A DNA stretch of 64,000 nt from Plantago ovata (Eukaryota > Streptophyta > Magnoliopsida > Lamiales > Plantaginaceae): contig CM051458.1 of assembly GCA_028274465.1 (NCBI GenBank), forward strand, positions 89,300,085 through 89,364,084, given 5' to 3'. Made by a program: the position numbers and the translations under genes. Positions within the stretch are counted from its first letter, which is position 1. Every line of letters begins with the position of its first letter. Below, in pieces: positions 11,414 to 25,500 of this stretch. Under the pieces are notes generated by a model that was not told the DNA's origin, did not search any database, and worked only from the letters and a program-made list of their open reading frames with translations.

Positions 11414-14400
11414 CTACGCCCAACAACCTATTAACCACCAAAGCTGCAATACTACTGCACCTGAACCTTGCAAGTTAAAGATGCCAAGAATACACCTTAA
11501 ATTGTTTTGACACCACAAGCAATTCTCATATGCCAAAACTGACTTATCATGAGCTCCGCTTCCTCCAGTCACAGGCATCGAGCGCTGTGCAAATTCCAAC
11601 AGTAGCTTCCTCTGTTGCTCATTCGTGTGGGGAAGACTTGCACGCAAGAGTTCCACAGGAATTTCCCCTTTAATAGCTTTCGCAATATCAGCCCCCATGG
11701 CAGCCATGTCTTGTGAGCCCTGAATCAGGAACGATTGGACAACAGAATCATACTTGTTAAAGCAGTACTTCGTGAGTAAACTAAAGAATGGATCAAAAGT
11801 AGCCTGCCAAAAAGCCCTATTTGATGCATTGCAATTTCCGGTAGGATTAGGATCGGTCAGAAGTTCTGTTGCCCTCTCCAGAACAGTCTTAAGTATTAAA
11901 GATGCTCCATCTCCAGCCAGACTCCCAATTGGACGGAGAGGAGGATGCTCAGATGAACATACTACTGATGCAAGACAAGCAGCCAGAGATTTCAGCTCCA
12001 TATTTTGGATACAAGACGATACAGCTATTGCAAGTTTGGTAGTAGTTATCGAAGCACCAGTGTCAGCAGGATAGTTTCCAAATAAGAATCTCAAATGGCG
12101 GAAAATGGCCATGCAGACAATCCGTGAGAGTTCACCCGGTGAAAGAAGTTGAAGGTATCTCAAAATGAGCTTCCTTCCTTTAGGGAGAGAAAGCAGCCTT
12201 AAAAATACAAGGTCATCTCCTGGAGATAAATCCACTGTGTGGCCATTTCTACCCAGTGGGTCAACAAGCTGAAAAGACGTTGCTAAACCTTCAAGAAGAA
12301 CCTGTCTCCTCTGCCTCAACTGGGACCCACCATCTTGTAGGTGATTAAACTGTAAATATCTGTCAATATCATCAACATCAAGCAGGAGCAGAAGGCCATC
12401 CTCTATCGTCACCCTTGCTGCAAGCATAGGCTCCTGTTCTAAAGGCTTTTCACTAAGTTTTGATTCGACACCGCTAGTGGATGAATTTGGAGCGTCAACT
12501 TCAAGAAGAGGCCTAGGCCTGCGAATAGAAGAGAAGGAAACCCTCCCAAGAGCATCAACTTGTAGAAACGGGTGGGGCTCATTACTGGCATGGGTCCTGG
12601 TCGAACCATCACCCATACTTGTAGGACAGAAATGGTGTTTCAACTTGGCCCCAGAGGAATTTCTTGCAAGGCAAGCTTGGTGATAATAATCGTCAACGTA
12701 AGGGTCATTGCTATGAGTGGCTGCGAGCTGCATTCTAAGGATATTTTCAATTTCATCTGCACTCATGTATTTGGATTTCCACCTTGGCCACCCACCACCA
12801 CCCCTTTGGAAACCAGAATCAGAACCTTGATGAGGATAACGCATTCCTTGTCTATTTCCCAGCATTGACATGGCTCTTGGATCTCGCAGATCAGGTGATC
12901 CAACCATGTCAAAGTTGTTCATCATAGGTGGTGATGGAGGAAGGTGAGGGTTGAAGTGCGGGGACTGTAATCCAGATAGATGGCCAAAAGATGGCTGAAA
13001 CTGATGTTGCATTCTGTTTTGATGGGAATGTTGGGGCGGCATCATTTGTTGAGGCATCACACCATTATGGTTGGGAAACTGCTGCGGGGGAATATTGTTG
13101 GAGAGGCTAGGACGATCACTAGGGTAATGATTCGGCCTTTGATTCTGCAGCCGATTATTAACTGGGAATCCATGAGGCAACTGAGGCATATTTCCACCAA
13201 GTTGTGGGGACCCATGGGGCAATGAATTCATCTGAACCTGAGGATTACGGAAGGATGGAAGGTTGGGAGAAGAAATTGGCATTTGATGTGGACCGGATTG
13301 GTGAGGCATATTTGGATGAATAAACTGACCATTTGGTGAAGCCTGAGGAGATCTACCAACAGGGGGTGGATATGAAGTGAAAGATGATTTTGGGATTAGG
13401 ACTGGCTCAGTAGAATATTGATGATGTAGATTTTGCTGCTGGTGTGGATACTGCTGCTGCTGTTGATCAGGGTATGAAGATGTTCTGTGAAGGGAATTCG
13501 ATTCAACAATGTGCCCGGCAGAATATGGTTGTGAAGACCATTTCTTGTTTCATGAGCGGCTTCAGCATCAAATGTACGTCGATCAAACCAATCCTCTTGA
13601 GGCCACTCAGCAGGGGATGAACCTGCCCATAACAGCAGTATCAGAAACCATCTAACAAACTCACTCTGATAGATATTTTCACACAAAAATGCAAGAACCA
13701 AAAAAGTCTAGGCTATTTTTTTATTTATTTTAATTTTTTCTTTTTGCAAGATACTAGTTGCTTCTCAGAATAGATTTAGTGGTTCTTTGCAATAGATTAT
13801 TATAAAGTGATTACTTGTAGCAGCAGACAAAACAAGTGCATAAAATGAGCTTCTACTTTTAATCAGCTAAGAAAAACCCAAACAGCTTCTGCTGTTCATC
13901 AGTTTAACAGAGTTCATTTTGTGAAGCACCTCCAGAGTGTTCTCAGTATCAGCTTATATTTACTTTAGATATGCCTTAAATATGATACTCGGCCGTATTA
14001 GCAGACAATTAGACTTTCCTGATGACAATGAGAGAGAGAGAGAGAGGAGGGGGGGGAGAGAGAGAGAGGAGGGGGGCAGGACAAGTTCCGAACAGGTGAA
14101 ATGCGGTTTCAATTCAGTCACAATCTACCGACTACCAACATATTCATAAAGTACTACACTGAGGTGATCAATTGCTCTCAAGAATAGACAAATATTGCAT
14201 CTAGTACCAACCCAAAAGTTTAAAATCCATGATCCAACCTAACTCATAAACAACATAGTATTGAAATTATGAGTGAAAATCAACTACATAACAAAAACAA
14301 TTTACCAAGAGATAAATAAAACATGAAGACAGCAATCCTATTCGAATCATGTGACCCTATTACTGGCCTACTGCTATCAAGTCATATTACAAAGCCATAA

Positions 14401-17070
14401 CATGTTATTATAGGGCGAAAGATAACATTGCATCTATTGTCAATGAACACTTCAGCACAACAATAGTAATACACAATATAGCAATTTCATAGAACACAAT
14501 TAGATAGTGTGTAACTCACTTTCTCTAGATCCCCAATCTCCATTAACCACACTTGTTGGACCACTGGCAATTTGTTCAGCTGCATACAAATATTAAAATT
14601 AATAAATGTTTATAGAATACTACTATGTTCATCAGGTGTGCTATAGGGATGTATTTACAATGACATTATAAAAAACTAAGAACACATAAATGACTGAATG
14701 GGTAATAAATATCCATGGGTAATAAAATATCCACATTTTCGAACTTCCCGGCAACATATTAAATGAATTACAGCCGTTGATGGCAGCTCATATACAAAAT
14801 ATTTTCCACTTAAGTCCGATGATGCCAAGTACAATATTAAACTCAGCAATTAACACCTCACAAGATCCAATTGCCTCTAGTTTTAAATGTTTCCTAAAAT
14901 ATAAATTTTCAATCAGTAGTAGGATCCACACTGTTCGTAAGACTCTTGCTAATAACTTTGGGCAATGAGCAAGAAAATAACAGACCCCTTAGTCCTCTTT
15001 GATTTTTCTGTTATGTAAGCTGCCTGCTAAACTGCAGTTCATGTGTACACTGACTTCTTATGTTTTGGGTGTTGGTATAATTATCTCATCTAAATAGCTA
15101 TCAGAAAAGTTTTCAGTGTGATTGAACCCTCACCTTTGAAAATGTGCTTGAAAGATCATCAATTTCAGAAAGAGATCCCAAAGCATCTCCCTGCAAAAAG
15201 AACATAGTTAACATGAATAGAGTAATACTACTTTTACATAGAGCAATAAATGGAAACATTTGCAGTAAGCCAGTAACACAGTGTAAATAGACCCCTTCGG
15301 TGGTCATTTAGTAAAATCATAGATCTTTTGCCTCAGAAAATATATAGAAGAAAAACAAAGAGGAATATAGGCAAAGATAAGCCACTTTGTCATTTTATTA
15401 CAACTTGCATCCATTTTACATAACATATCAGATAAAAGCCTAAAATGTGTTCGAAAACTATGCAGACATAGAAGTTTTTCGCAGAAACTCCACTTCAATG
15501 AGGCAATATTCAACTAGCAAACCAAAACAAGAAATAAACTCAGAATCAAAGTATGAAACGTAAACTAGGAAATCTATAGTAGAAAAGCATAACTCGGCTG
15601 AAATTTTTAAATAATACAATATCAATCTTTTAATACATAATTTGTCAAACTGTTAACGGAAGAATCTTTGTTAATATCAATTGTTAAATAATACAATATC
15701 AATCTTTTCAGGAAGGCCAATAGTTACTGTCCCCCCCCCCCCCCAAAAAAAAAATAAAAAATTAAGGCATAATTATAACAACACTGCAGACACAGTTAGA
15801 AAATGTACTTCTACACTACATCATAAATCAACATGTTTCGCCTTCAACCAAACTTAAGACACCTCACTTCAAGATAGGCTTCCATACATCAACATTTGAC
15901 TTTTGAAAACATATTTGTGGAGTTCCTCAAGATTTGACATCCATCTTAGAAATTTTTTCGAGTACATTAAAAGCCACATTATAGAAGTACAAAAATAGCG
16001 AATATAAACTAGGATACATGATGACACTCGAGAGTTATTGCTAAGACATACATGATTAGCACACGTGTTCATTACCGACATACACTAGATCAAGTCAGTC
16101 ACATACAGGAAAAATCAAATTATCTACATACAAAGTATATGTCTTGCGGTTAAACAATCAGCACAACATATGGTCCAAGACTCTAAATATGGAAAGAAAC
16201 CCGAAACAAAGATATTATGCAATGGATCCAACACCAAAAATGAATAAATAATGCAGGAGCCAGCAAATAAGAAAAACTAATAATATTAAGAGCTCAAATA
16301 GCAACCTCATCCCTCTCGAACTGAAAACCCTCTTCCTCAAATCCCGTGGGACCAAGATCATCCTCTTCCTCTTCTAATCCCCCGAGTTCAACCTCCTCCA
16401 CTACATCGTTGCCAAAGAACGCATACTGTGAAGCGTCAAAACGTGCATCCCCTGATACAGAGAGTGTATACTAGGTTAGCCAAACTAAACTCTCAAGACT
16501 ATTAGATAAACATCTAGATTCATGCTATACAAAATTCATCACAAGTTACAGACAAATAAGTTAACTCCAGATATAATCCAATTGAAAATTCATTTAAAAC
16601 GTCTAGTTCCACTTTCTAATAAATTCCTTAATTTGGCAAACCCCCAATATCCATGACTATCTGAGGGGCAAGGGAAGTCAACTTGTACTAGCAGTTCACC
16701 AGATGAAGAATAAAACCATAAATCCTACTTGCCCATATAGGAAAAAGATTCACCAAAATGAGTCTAGCTTTAATTAAAATTCGAGTATTAAGAATAGATG
16801 CATCTAAAACCCAAATCAAACTATTCTATTCAGCTCACTGATATCCCTAAAATTAACTCAATCATGACCAAAAACTACCAAGTTTAAGTCAATCATAAGC
16901 CAGCTCAAAGCAAATCGATCTGTAGAGAGACATCCAAAATAAATAAATAAATAAATAAAATCGAAAAAAAAAATAGAATGTTCGGAGGAAAAACCTGTTG
17001 GATTCGGGGCTGGGGGTTTAAGATCCTGGGTGGAGTGTTGAGTACCGCCTCCACCATATCCATCCATCAT
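11414..17070 (-). CDS. PAT1: PAT1 family decapping activator
   Basis: PAT1 proteins bridge the Lsm1-7 ring, DCP1/DCP2 and the DHH1-type helicase in cytoplasmic P-bodies and promote mRNA decapping. Exons on the minus strand: 17070-16995, 16451-16306, 15190-15134, 14579-14520, 13622-11414, starting MMDGYGGGG. The N-terminal block FDASQYAFFGNDVVEEVELG and GSLSEIDDLSSTFSK is the conserved Lsm1-7/DHH1-binding type motif. The last exon holds the Pro/Gln-rich middle and the PatC alpha-solenoid (YMSADEIENILRMQLAATHS; VTIEDGLLLLLDVDDIDRYL). Two single-base deletions break the frame. In exon 4 (TTT at 14571-14573, AAA in sense) one extra base gives SKLNKIASGPTSVV. In exon 5 (TTT at 13541-13543) one extra base joins FDAEAAHETR to KWSSQPYSAGH. 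The final roughly 45 residues look unlike PAT1, so the true end is uncertain. Corrected length is about 850 residues, slightly above Arabidopsis PAT1. Confidence 0.9.
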
Positions 17071-17900
17071 ATGTGAAAAAGCAACTAAGCTCAACAAAAT
17101 TTAGGGAAGAAGAAGAATCGAAACTACAAAAACCCTAGAAAGGAGAAAACTACATCAAATACCAAACAAGTCAAAGCGCGAGCGTTAAATCTCGAAACCG
17201 GAATAAGAAATCTATCTATACACAGAGAGACACAGGCGTACACAGTAAAACCGGTGCCGTAAAAATCAACTAGGGTTTGTTTGTTGGGGCAAAACTATTC
17301 TGTCTGTGACCTGACCTGAGAGTTGATGTTGATAACGATAATAATCCTAAATCCCTAATTCATAAAAATAAAAATCCAATATATTATTAATAATTGAAAA
17401 AGAAAAAAAGAAAAAGAGAGAAATATGTGGAAGTGATGAGAAGAGGTGATATAGGTCTGTGCAGCGCGTGTGTTTTTGCATATATACATACAGAAGAAGA
17501 TTTGCTTATGTATACGTGTGTAGAAATACAGTATTTGATGGATTTGATTGATTGATCGAATTATTATTTGCCTTTTTGTGGGCAACGATTGAAAAAAAAG
17601 GTTTGGACGGTGTGCTTTTTTCAGTATCTTATTTCTTTAGGATAACATTATCAAAGACTAATCATTTGTTACTATTTGTGGAAGGAAGGAAGCACTTACA
17701 AATTAAATTGGGTGTATAAAATGGAAATACCTACCTTGCTTTTCTTTTTCCACATTGCTTCGTAAGATACGGAACAATGTCATTAAGGGTAGATATAGAC
17801 ATAGATTTTAGATGATACATATCAAGTCGATGAGTTGGTGAGTAACAGTTGTACATTACATTGATTCTCTCTCTTTAGCTGTTATATAATAAGCAAATAG
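17071..17900. promoter_or_regulatory. PAT1 upstream region
   Basis: The PAT1 5' leader on the minus strand includes AACCCTAG/AAACCCTAG words (reverse-complemented around 17131-17145 and 17268-17276), usual in plant housekeeping leaders. The rest to 17900 is AT-rich with an AG-rich tract (17399-17425). No other gene seen. Promoter role is inferred from position. Confidence 0.45.
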
Positions 17901-17904
17901 TAGG

Positions 17905-18090
17905 CGCGTGGAGCTCAATCAAATTTTACGTATCTTTCCGTCTCCTCGAGGACTCTTCGCTTTTTCTTCCAGCTCAACGAGTTCTTACCCCCAAAATTTT
18001 CTTTCTTCTTCTCGTATTGTTGTCAACGCCAAAATTCAAAACCCCTATCTCAAATCCATCTTTTTTTTTTCAAAATTTAATTATACCTAG
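17905..18090 (+). pseudogene. Transit-peptide-like open frame without an ATG
   Basis: An open frame starting from a GTG codon at 17908 reads RIFPSPRGLFAFSSSSTSSY then PQNFLSSSRIVVNAKIQ and stops at 18090. It is Ser-rich, basic and hydroxylated like a chloroplast transit peptide, with an RIVVNAK segment resembling a processing-site region. There is no in-frame ATG and no downstream mature domain. It may be a truncated gene 5' end or chance. A TGACGTCA palindrome (bZIP-type site) lies just downstream at 18130-18137. Confidence 0.2.
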
Positions 18091-18109
18091 CGCTTAGAAT
18101 TGAAGAAAG

Positions 18110-19440
18110 ATATATATCAATCTGCCATGGTGACGTCACCGACTTAGCTCCTCCCACACGCTTATGGACAACGTGTCGATGCAATTAGAGGTCTAAAGTA
18201 ATTCAGTAGAACAAAGATGGTGGAATCTCTTCGTTTTGAATTACTTTCTTCCTAGGCAAGGTCATCTCACCCCAACTCTGTTTAAGCTAAGCCTTTTCCA
18301 ATTAATATTCATTTATTTACCATGCTTTTATGGCCCTTATATGCATATTAGTTTTAATTGCTGCTTTTGTCCATGAATGTCTCGATCTGATCATACATAC
18401 TATGAAGTTCACTATCAATGTAAAATGAAATTGCCCAACACCCCAAATGTAATTCAATGTCAATTTAGAAGGTTAACGTTGGAATCCTTCATGGTGTACT
18501 TAAGTACTTTAGATGGGTGTGAATGGTCGAATTGGTTTTCCTCTGGTTGTTTTGGTTATTGGACTTTCATTTTACATCCTAACAATGATATTGGGCAAGT
18601 TATGTGTTTTTTTTAGACGTATATGGCGCTGGTTTAGATCTGAAGCTCGAGATACGCTTGAAAGGAGTGAGGAGCGCTTGATCCAACTGATAAAGTACTG
18701 TTTTATGTAGCAAGTTGGAATTAGTATCCATGGAGAAGAATTTTGGCGAATAAACTAATTAATCTCAAATGAAAGATCGACTTATCTAAAACCCAATTAT
18801 AGTACGATTTGTTCTATGTCTCGTACATAAGCTTTATAGCTTATATCCATCCCGTTGGAGCTTGTATAAATACACATGATGCAACTGCAAAGATTAATCT
18901 TCTTCATGTCATGGTTGGGAGATAATGGGTGTTTTCGTGGTTGATATATATAGTGAATTTGTCTAATACTCAATGGTCACTTGATGATAGCCCCACAGTT
19001 ACACGAGATTTGCCTCTTGAATATAAGTTATTTGTGAAGTAACTGGTTCCCTATTTAATACGTAGTTAAACTAATGTGATTTGTTTGTAACACAACTTAC
19101 ATTTTATACCATGCATTAGAATACGTTTGTGCTTCAACATTTTAACATGAATCTTGGTTCTTTGTCATTTCATGATGGTGTGATGGGTAGACATAAGGTC
19201 ATCCTTCTCGTGTCGCCATAATTATTATGACTTATTTGACGATGTCTGTTATGTATAAATAATAATGTAAAAAAGGGTGAAATTCTGTCAAATCTAATAC
19301 GAGGTCGAAGGTTAAATATGTCAAATAAAATTCAAAAGTGGAGTAATGGTTTTAAAGGTTGTTATGAGATTAATAAAATAAAAGGGGCCAAGAGCAATAA
19401 TCCCAAAGAAAGCGGCTCAATTACAATTGAACCGGTTCAT
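18110..19440. other. Intergenic before CYP59
   Basis: Holds a 65-codon frame at 18513-18710 beginning MGVNGRIGFPLVVLVIGLSF with one predicted membrane segment and a basic tail. It has no homologue I recognise and no supporting exon structure, so it is mentioned but not called. Otherwise AT-rich DNA. Confidence 0.35.
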
Positions 19441-19527
19441 TTAACAGCTCGATTCCGCATTTGAAAACACAGCTCTAACCCAGGTGCCCTAGCTCCGATT
19501 GGCGGTGAAGAAGACGGGGCCGGAAAG

Positions 19528-22500
19528 ATGTCCGTGATGATAGCGACTAGCTTGGGCGATTTGGTGGTGGATTTATTTACTGACCGGTGCCCCATGACCT
19601 GCAAGAACTTCCTCAAATTATGCAAGTAAGTCCCTTTGAATTCAGGAATGTTCTTCACCGATTTATGCAGCATTCTAGTGTATTAACTCACTACTCGTGC
19701 TCAATTGAATAATACACTCGGGAAGTTCACAATTTACCAGTGAGATTATATGCTGTCTTTAGGTATTTGGGAAACGAACGAATTGTATTATAGTTTTTCA
19801 TGTTATCTCTGTTTTGATTGTGTTGCAGAATCAAGTATTACAATGGCTGTCTATTTCACACAGTGCAGAAGGATTTCACAGCCCAGACTGGGGATCCTAC
19901 CGGGACTGGTTCTGGTGGTGATTCTGTGTACAAGTAAGAGTTCAACATCAATTGCTTATTAGGTCATTGACTAAGATTAATCTTGTCATTTTGATAAGCC
20001 TGGTGAAATTAAGTGTTATTAGTTGTCATAAAGCTCGTCTCCACCATCGACATTTCGGCTTGCTTTGCCATGCCTGACCTTTTTTCTGAACTTTAAACTT
20101 TAGGTTCTTGTATGGAGATCAAGCACGCTTTTTCGGTGATGAGATACATCTGGATGTCAAGCATTCGAAGACTGGTACCGTTGCTATGGCTAGTGCTGGG
20201 GAGAATCTCAATGCATCTCAGGTTAGTTCTTCATGCCTTATCCTTTGGTTACAATTTTATTTATTTATTTATTTGTCTGCCTGCATAAATCATCTTTATT
20301 GTGAGTTGAGTCTTCTGCTAATATATTGTTATTCTTCCTTTTCAGTTCTATATTACGCTGCGTGATGATCTTGATTACCTGGATGGCAAGCATACTGTAA
20401 GTTGCTGATCTATGGCTTTTATCTATCATTTAGTGGCACTCACGAAGTTAAAAAACAAACCACAGTTGGAACAAAAAATTGAGTATTATGAATTTATGCT
20501 ATTGCCCAGCTTACTTTAATCACTTTTGATAGATGGAGTTTGTTTGTATTGATTGGCATATAAAGTAGAATAGCAGTATATGTCTCTAGAATGGGCAAAC
20601 AAAATGTCTGACCTACGCTGCAAAAACCCTGCTCACCCATGCACTAGCATCCATATCATTACGACTTTTATTTCTATATGATGACTGCTTGAAGATTTGG
20701 AACATACTTGTTACATCATAATCACAGACCTGCTTGAATCGATTCCCTGATTGTGTATAGTGCTAAATATATCGAGTCTCGAGCATGACAGGTATTTGGA
20801 GAGGTTGCCGAAGGTCTTGACACGCTTGCAAGGATTAATGAAGCATATGTAGACGAAAAGAGCAAGCCCTACAAGAATATCAGGTCATTGTCGATTACCT
20901 CATTGCTATGTGATGACTCCTGAGTTTAAAATGATCGTCCTTCAATTATTTTTCTGCATTTTCACAATTTTCAAATTTCCGTACGTATGCAGAATTAAAC
21001 ACACTTACATACTGGATGATCCTTATGAAGATCCTCCCCAACTCTCCGAGTTGATTCCAGATGCTTCACCTGAAGGAAAACCAAAAGATGAGGTAATCAA
21101 CTGTATTCCAATTACTCAGACGTTGTTTTGCATTATTCATACATGTTACAGACTGGCTAGTACGTATTTAGTTTATCAAGAATTGATGTTGGTTCTCTGT
21201 TTAGGTCTCATTGTGATGCGTATGTGGGTATTGAAGTTATTTTGTTATCATGTCTGGAATAAATTTTCTTCCCTGCTGTAATGTTACACTAGGACCCATC
21301 AAGCTTTTGTGAGGTACTGAGAGACCACCAGTGAGAGTTTCTTTTACATGCTATTTGGAATAAGATATCATAATGAGCCTGCATAGACTTATTGTTCTTG
21401 ATTAAGGAGTGTTTACAACAACTTCAACTTATTTTAAGTAGACTAATTTAAGGAGAAGTTGCTAAAAGTGGCAGATTAGAGAATCTGCGAGGTGTTTGCA
21501 AAACTACTTCAAAGTTGAAGTAAGTTGCAAGCTTAGTTTTTGCAAACCCATCTTTTCCTACTAGTAAAAAAACTTTTGGAGCAAGAATAGATTTTGCATT
21601 ACCAACACAGTATAAGTACATAAGCCGATCTTAAGGTCCAGGCTAATCCAAACAATCGAAACAACCAAAGCAGTCTACCAGTCTACCAGCAATATCCTAT
21701 CAATACAAAATATTACTAGTCTAGAGCAATATAATTGTAGCCCAACATGTAAACTAGCTCTATCTTTAGTAATGTGCAGTACTTGGTCACGAAGCAGGGG
21801 GTTTAGTTGCTGTTACCCAAAAACAGCCGCATTTATACTCACCCAGATTGCATAGAGAGTTCCAGCTGCAGCCAGCTTCATCAGTTTAGCCCGCATACTC
21901 TTCCCTTTGCAAGTTTTAATAATCCACATCAGTTCATTTCGCCAAAAACCAGGAGTATGTTGTATCTTCATCCATGTCAAGACATCTTGCCATATAGCTT
22001 TTGTAACCACAACTCATCAGTTACAATCCCGAATCTCCCCAGCCTGTCTTTACTAGTCTACCTTGACATCCTAACCATAAAGAAATAGAGTTCTGGGTCG
22101 TGCAAGATTCCCCTAAAACAATTTTCTCCAATGCACCTTTTCTTTATTAGCTCTCAGCCCCCTGTAAACTTTACTAGTGCAGTATTTCCCAGTTTTTTGT
22201 TCTTCCTCCCAGCCAGCATTCTGCATCATATCTGTTCTGCACTTGAAATTGCTCTGATTATCCAGGACCTAGACTGTCCAAGGCCTCTCCCGGCCGGAAA
22301 GTAGCAAATCATTACCTTTGATGTAATATGAACCCAACGCACCCACAATTTGTCAGCTTTTTTTGATGCAATGCTTCACAATAAATTTGCAACCGTAGCC
22401 CGATACCATTCAACAAGAGAGATGGCATTTAATCCCCCTTCAGTTTTGGGTCACATATTGGGTCCGATGAAACAGGTGCTGTCCTACTATTTTCATCTTT

Positions 22501-25500
22501 CCCTGTCCAAAGAAATGTTCTACAGCTAGTTTCGATATGCTGCGGAACCTTCTTAGGTAACGGGAAAACTTGTAACCAATAATTGGCCATGGCAAATAGC
22601 ACGCTTGAAAGTTGCAGCCAGCCAGCATATAGCTCAACAGTCTAGTACTCCAATGCCTCACCTTAACCAATGTTCTGTCAATTTGGAGAGTACAAACTGC
22701 AATAGCAATTTTTTGCAATCCAAGGGTACCCCTAAGTACCTCACAGGCATCTCACCACGACCAAATCCAGTTATTTGCAAAAAAAAAAAATTGTTGACAA
22801 CTGTCAACACTCAACACCTCCAAAATTAACTTTGCATTTTGTATGACTAGTAAAACAACTTAAAACTTGCTTGAGGAGTTTCCGGCAACTTCAACTTATC
22901 CAACTTAATTTAAATCTGCCAATTTACAAGCTATTGCAAACTCTCGAGATCCAACTTCTCCTTGGATTAAGTTGTAAGATGCAGCTCATAAGCTATTTCA
23001 AACACCCCCTAAGTCAAACGTTGATTCTGGCAGCTAGCCGTACATTGGTTGCAGGTAGCTCTGTTCTCCAATTATTTTGTTTTAATGTGACATTTATCTA
23101 TTGCTTGGTACAGCAAAATTTATTGTCTCCTTGATCAAGTGTTCACTGTTAGTTACTTAGTTTTGAAAGCATGTCTTACCAACATATTATATCACCTATG
23201 CTGTCTTTGGCAAGTCTTGTTGTAGATGCAAGGGGGTTGGAGTTTGTAGAAAATATGGGGAGGAGGTGTTAAGGACTACGTTGTGTCTTTCTTATTTAAT
23301 CTTCTCAACAATACACAAGTTTAAATAGACAAGTGCTGGGCACTTTAGTCAATTGTAAATCACACAAGGATATCTGCTAATTAATGCATATACTATTCAT
23401 TAGCATGCCTGCACCATTATTCATTAGCATGTGTGCATTGTGGTAATTCACACTTCATGACTTTCATACTATTCATATATCATGTTTTCACACTCCCCTC
23501 AAGTTGGCACACAGATATCACACATGTCCAACTTGCAACAGACGGTGACGTACTTAAAAACATTTGGTCTTTATCTCCCTCAACATGCATGGTTGCCTCT
23601 ACCCTAAGTAACCAGCGCCAAGGTTCAAACTCATACAATTCAACAACCACGTTTCTCATCTGTATCAGCAAACAGTTCTTCGTTGCCATGGATAGAGCAA
23701 AAAAATTTCATTCTTCATGTTTACACTTTACATCCGCATATTAGCATCAGTTATTCGTTGCCACAGATGAAAACATGTTCTCAGCTTCCAGTGTTCATCT
23801 CAGTAAATTGAGAAGAGAACACATACTTCAAATGACTGAGAACGAATCCTACGTTGGAAACACACTGATGTTAAACAATAACCTGGAACCAACTTTGTCC
23901 CAAAAGACACTTTGTTCTTCCCCCCACCCCCACCCCTAGAATCAGAACCAATCTCCTGTCATGTCACCATTGTTGCTCAACACACAACACATGCAGACAT
24001 CGAACCAAACTGCATTAGCAGTCGCTACACACTTTTCCTTGGCCCAATCGAAGGCATCAACTTCGATCTGTATCACGGATGATTTATGTTGGCACATAGA
24101 ATTGGCAGCGGAAATATGATTTTGCATTGAATAAGCAGATTGCATGAAGGATATGGGGTGTTGGACATTTGAATGCAACAGTAGGATTGAAAGGTTTTAT
24201 TTCTGGTTTTTCTTTCTTGAAAAAAAAAGATCGAACATGTAGCCTTCGAAGTCTTCAATGCAATTAGAAGACTACCTCATGCAGCACATCAATATATTTG
24301 AAGGCAACAAGTTGTAGAAACAAACAACTAATAAATGCCACCTCTTGACCATTATTGCTGCTGATCCATTCATACTACACGCCTTATTTCATTAACATTT
24401 TCCCACTTGGAGATTAATGTCAATTAGATCTCCACATAATTCCTTCCGCCTTGTCAGTTAGATTAATGTCAATTAGATCTCCAAGTGGGAGAATGTGAAT
24501 GAAATAAGGCATGCAGCCATGCACTATGAATAGTAGTATGAATGGAATAACAGCAATAATGGTCAAGAGTTTGGCATTTGTCAGTTGTATAGTTTGTCTC
24601 TACAACTTGTTTGGTTTCAATGTTGAAGTTTGCTGCATGCGGTAGTCATCTAATTGCATTTGAAGACTTTGAAGGCTACGTGTGAATTAAATGTCACACA
24701 ACTGGACAGGTACAAGCTCACCTATAAATTGAGCTCATTGTCCAGCTTCAGATATCACTCATATATCCCAGACCCAAGCCATTCAGTTTCATATTCTTTG
24801 TTTTCTCCTTTGTAAAAGAGAATGTTTCTCCTATTATGAGGTGTAGTAAAATAGGTATATCCTTGTATTAGAAAGAATGTTGTAATCCTTTCATAATGAT
24901 ATTTTTCACAGCCTTGTCCGTAGTTTTTCTCCCAACTTGGGAGTTTACCACGTAAAATATCGCGTGCCTTATTTTCGCTCTTTATCATTGTATGTACCAA
25001 AATATGCCATCCATTAACGCTTCTGCAGCGCATACCGCCTAACAGTGTTATTAGGTCATCTGTTAGAACTTTTTATGACTGTTTCTATTTGCTCTTAATT
25101 TAGGTTGACGATGATGTACGACTGGAAGATGACTGGGTTCCTATGGATGATCAACTTAACGCACAGGAGCTCGAAGAGGTCTTACGGGCAAAGAATGCTC
25201 ACTCTAGTGCTGTTGTACTTGAAACTGTAAGTTCTTCAAATTTTATTACTTTATTTATCAATTATTCGCAGAATGTATGCATTTCGCTTGTTCTTATGGT
25301 TGTTGACCTCAACTAAGAAAATTAATTTACATGGGATGTGTGCCACAGATTGGGGATATTCCTGATGCTGAAGTGAAGCCTCCTGATAATGTTTTGTTTG
25401 TTTGCAAGCTGAATCCTGTAACTGAGGTAAGAGTGTTTTTTCAGTTCGATCTATTTGAATTTACTGTAGAACTCCTTGTAGTAACACTAATAGTAACTAT

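Noticed and set aside
14034..14076. GA-rich tract in a PAT1 intron as a regulatory GAGA element
   Set aside because: It is a simple AG/GGGG microsatellite deep in an intron; nothing beyond composition supports a function.
17071..17097. Upstream non-ATG extension of PAT1 exon 1
   Set aside because: The frame is open but begins with TTG; the tandem ATG at 17070 followed by DGYGGGG is the better start.
18513..18710. 65-codon frame with a membrane segment
   Set aside because: It could be a small membrane peptide but no homologue, promoter or conservation evidence is visible; left uncalled.
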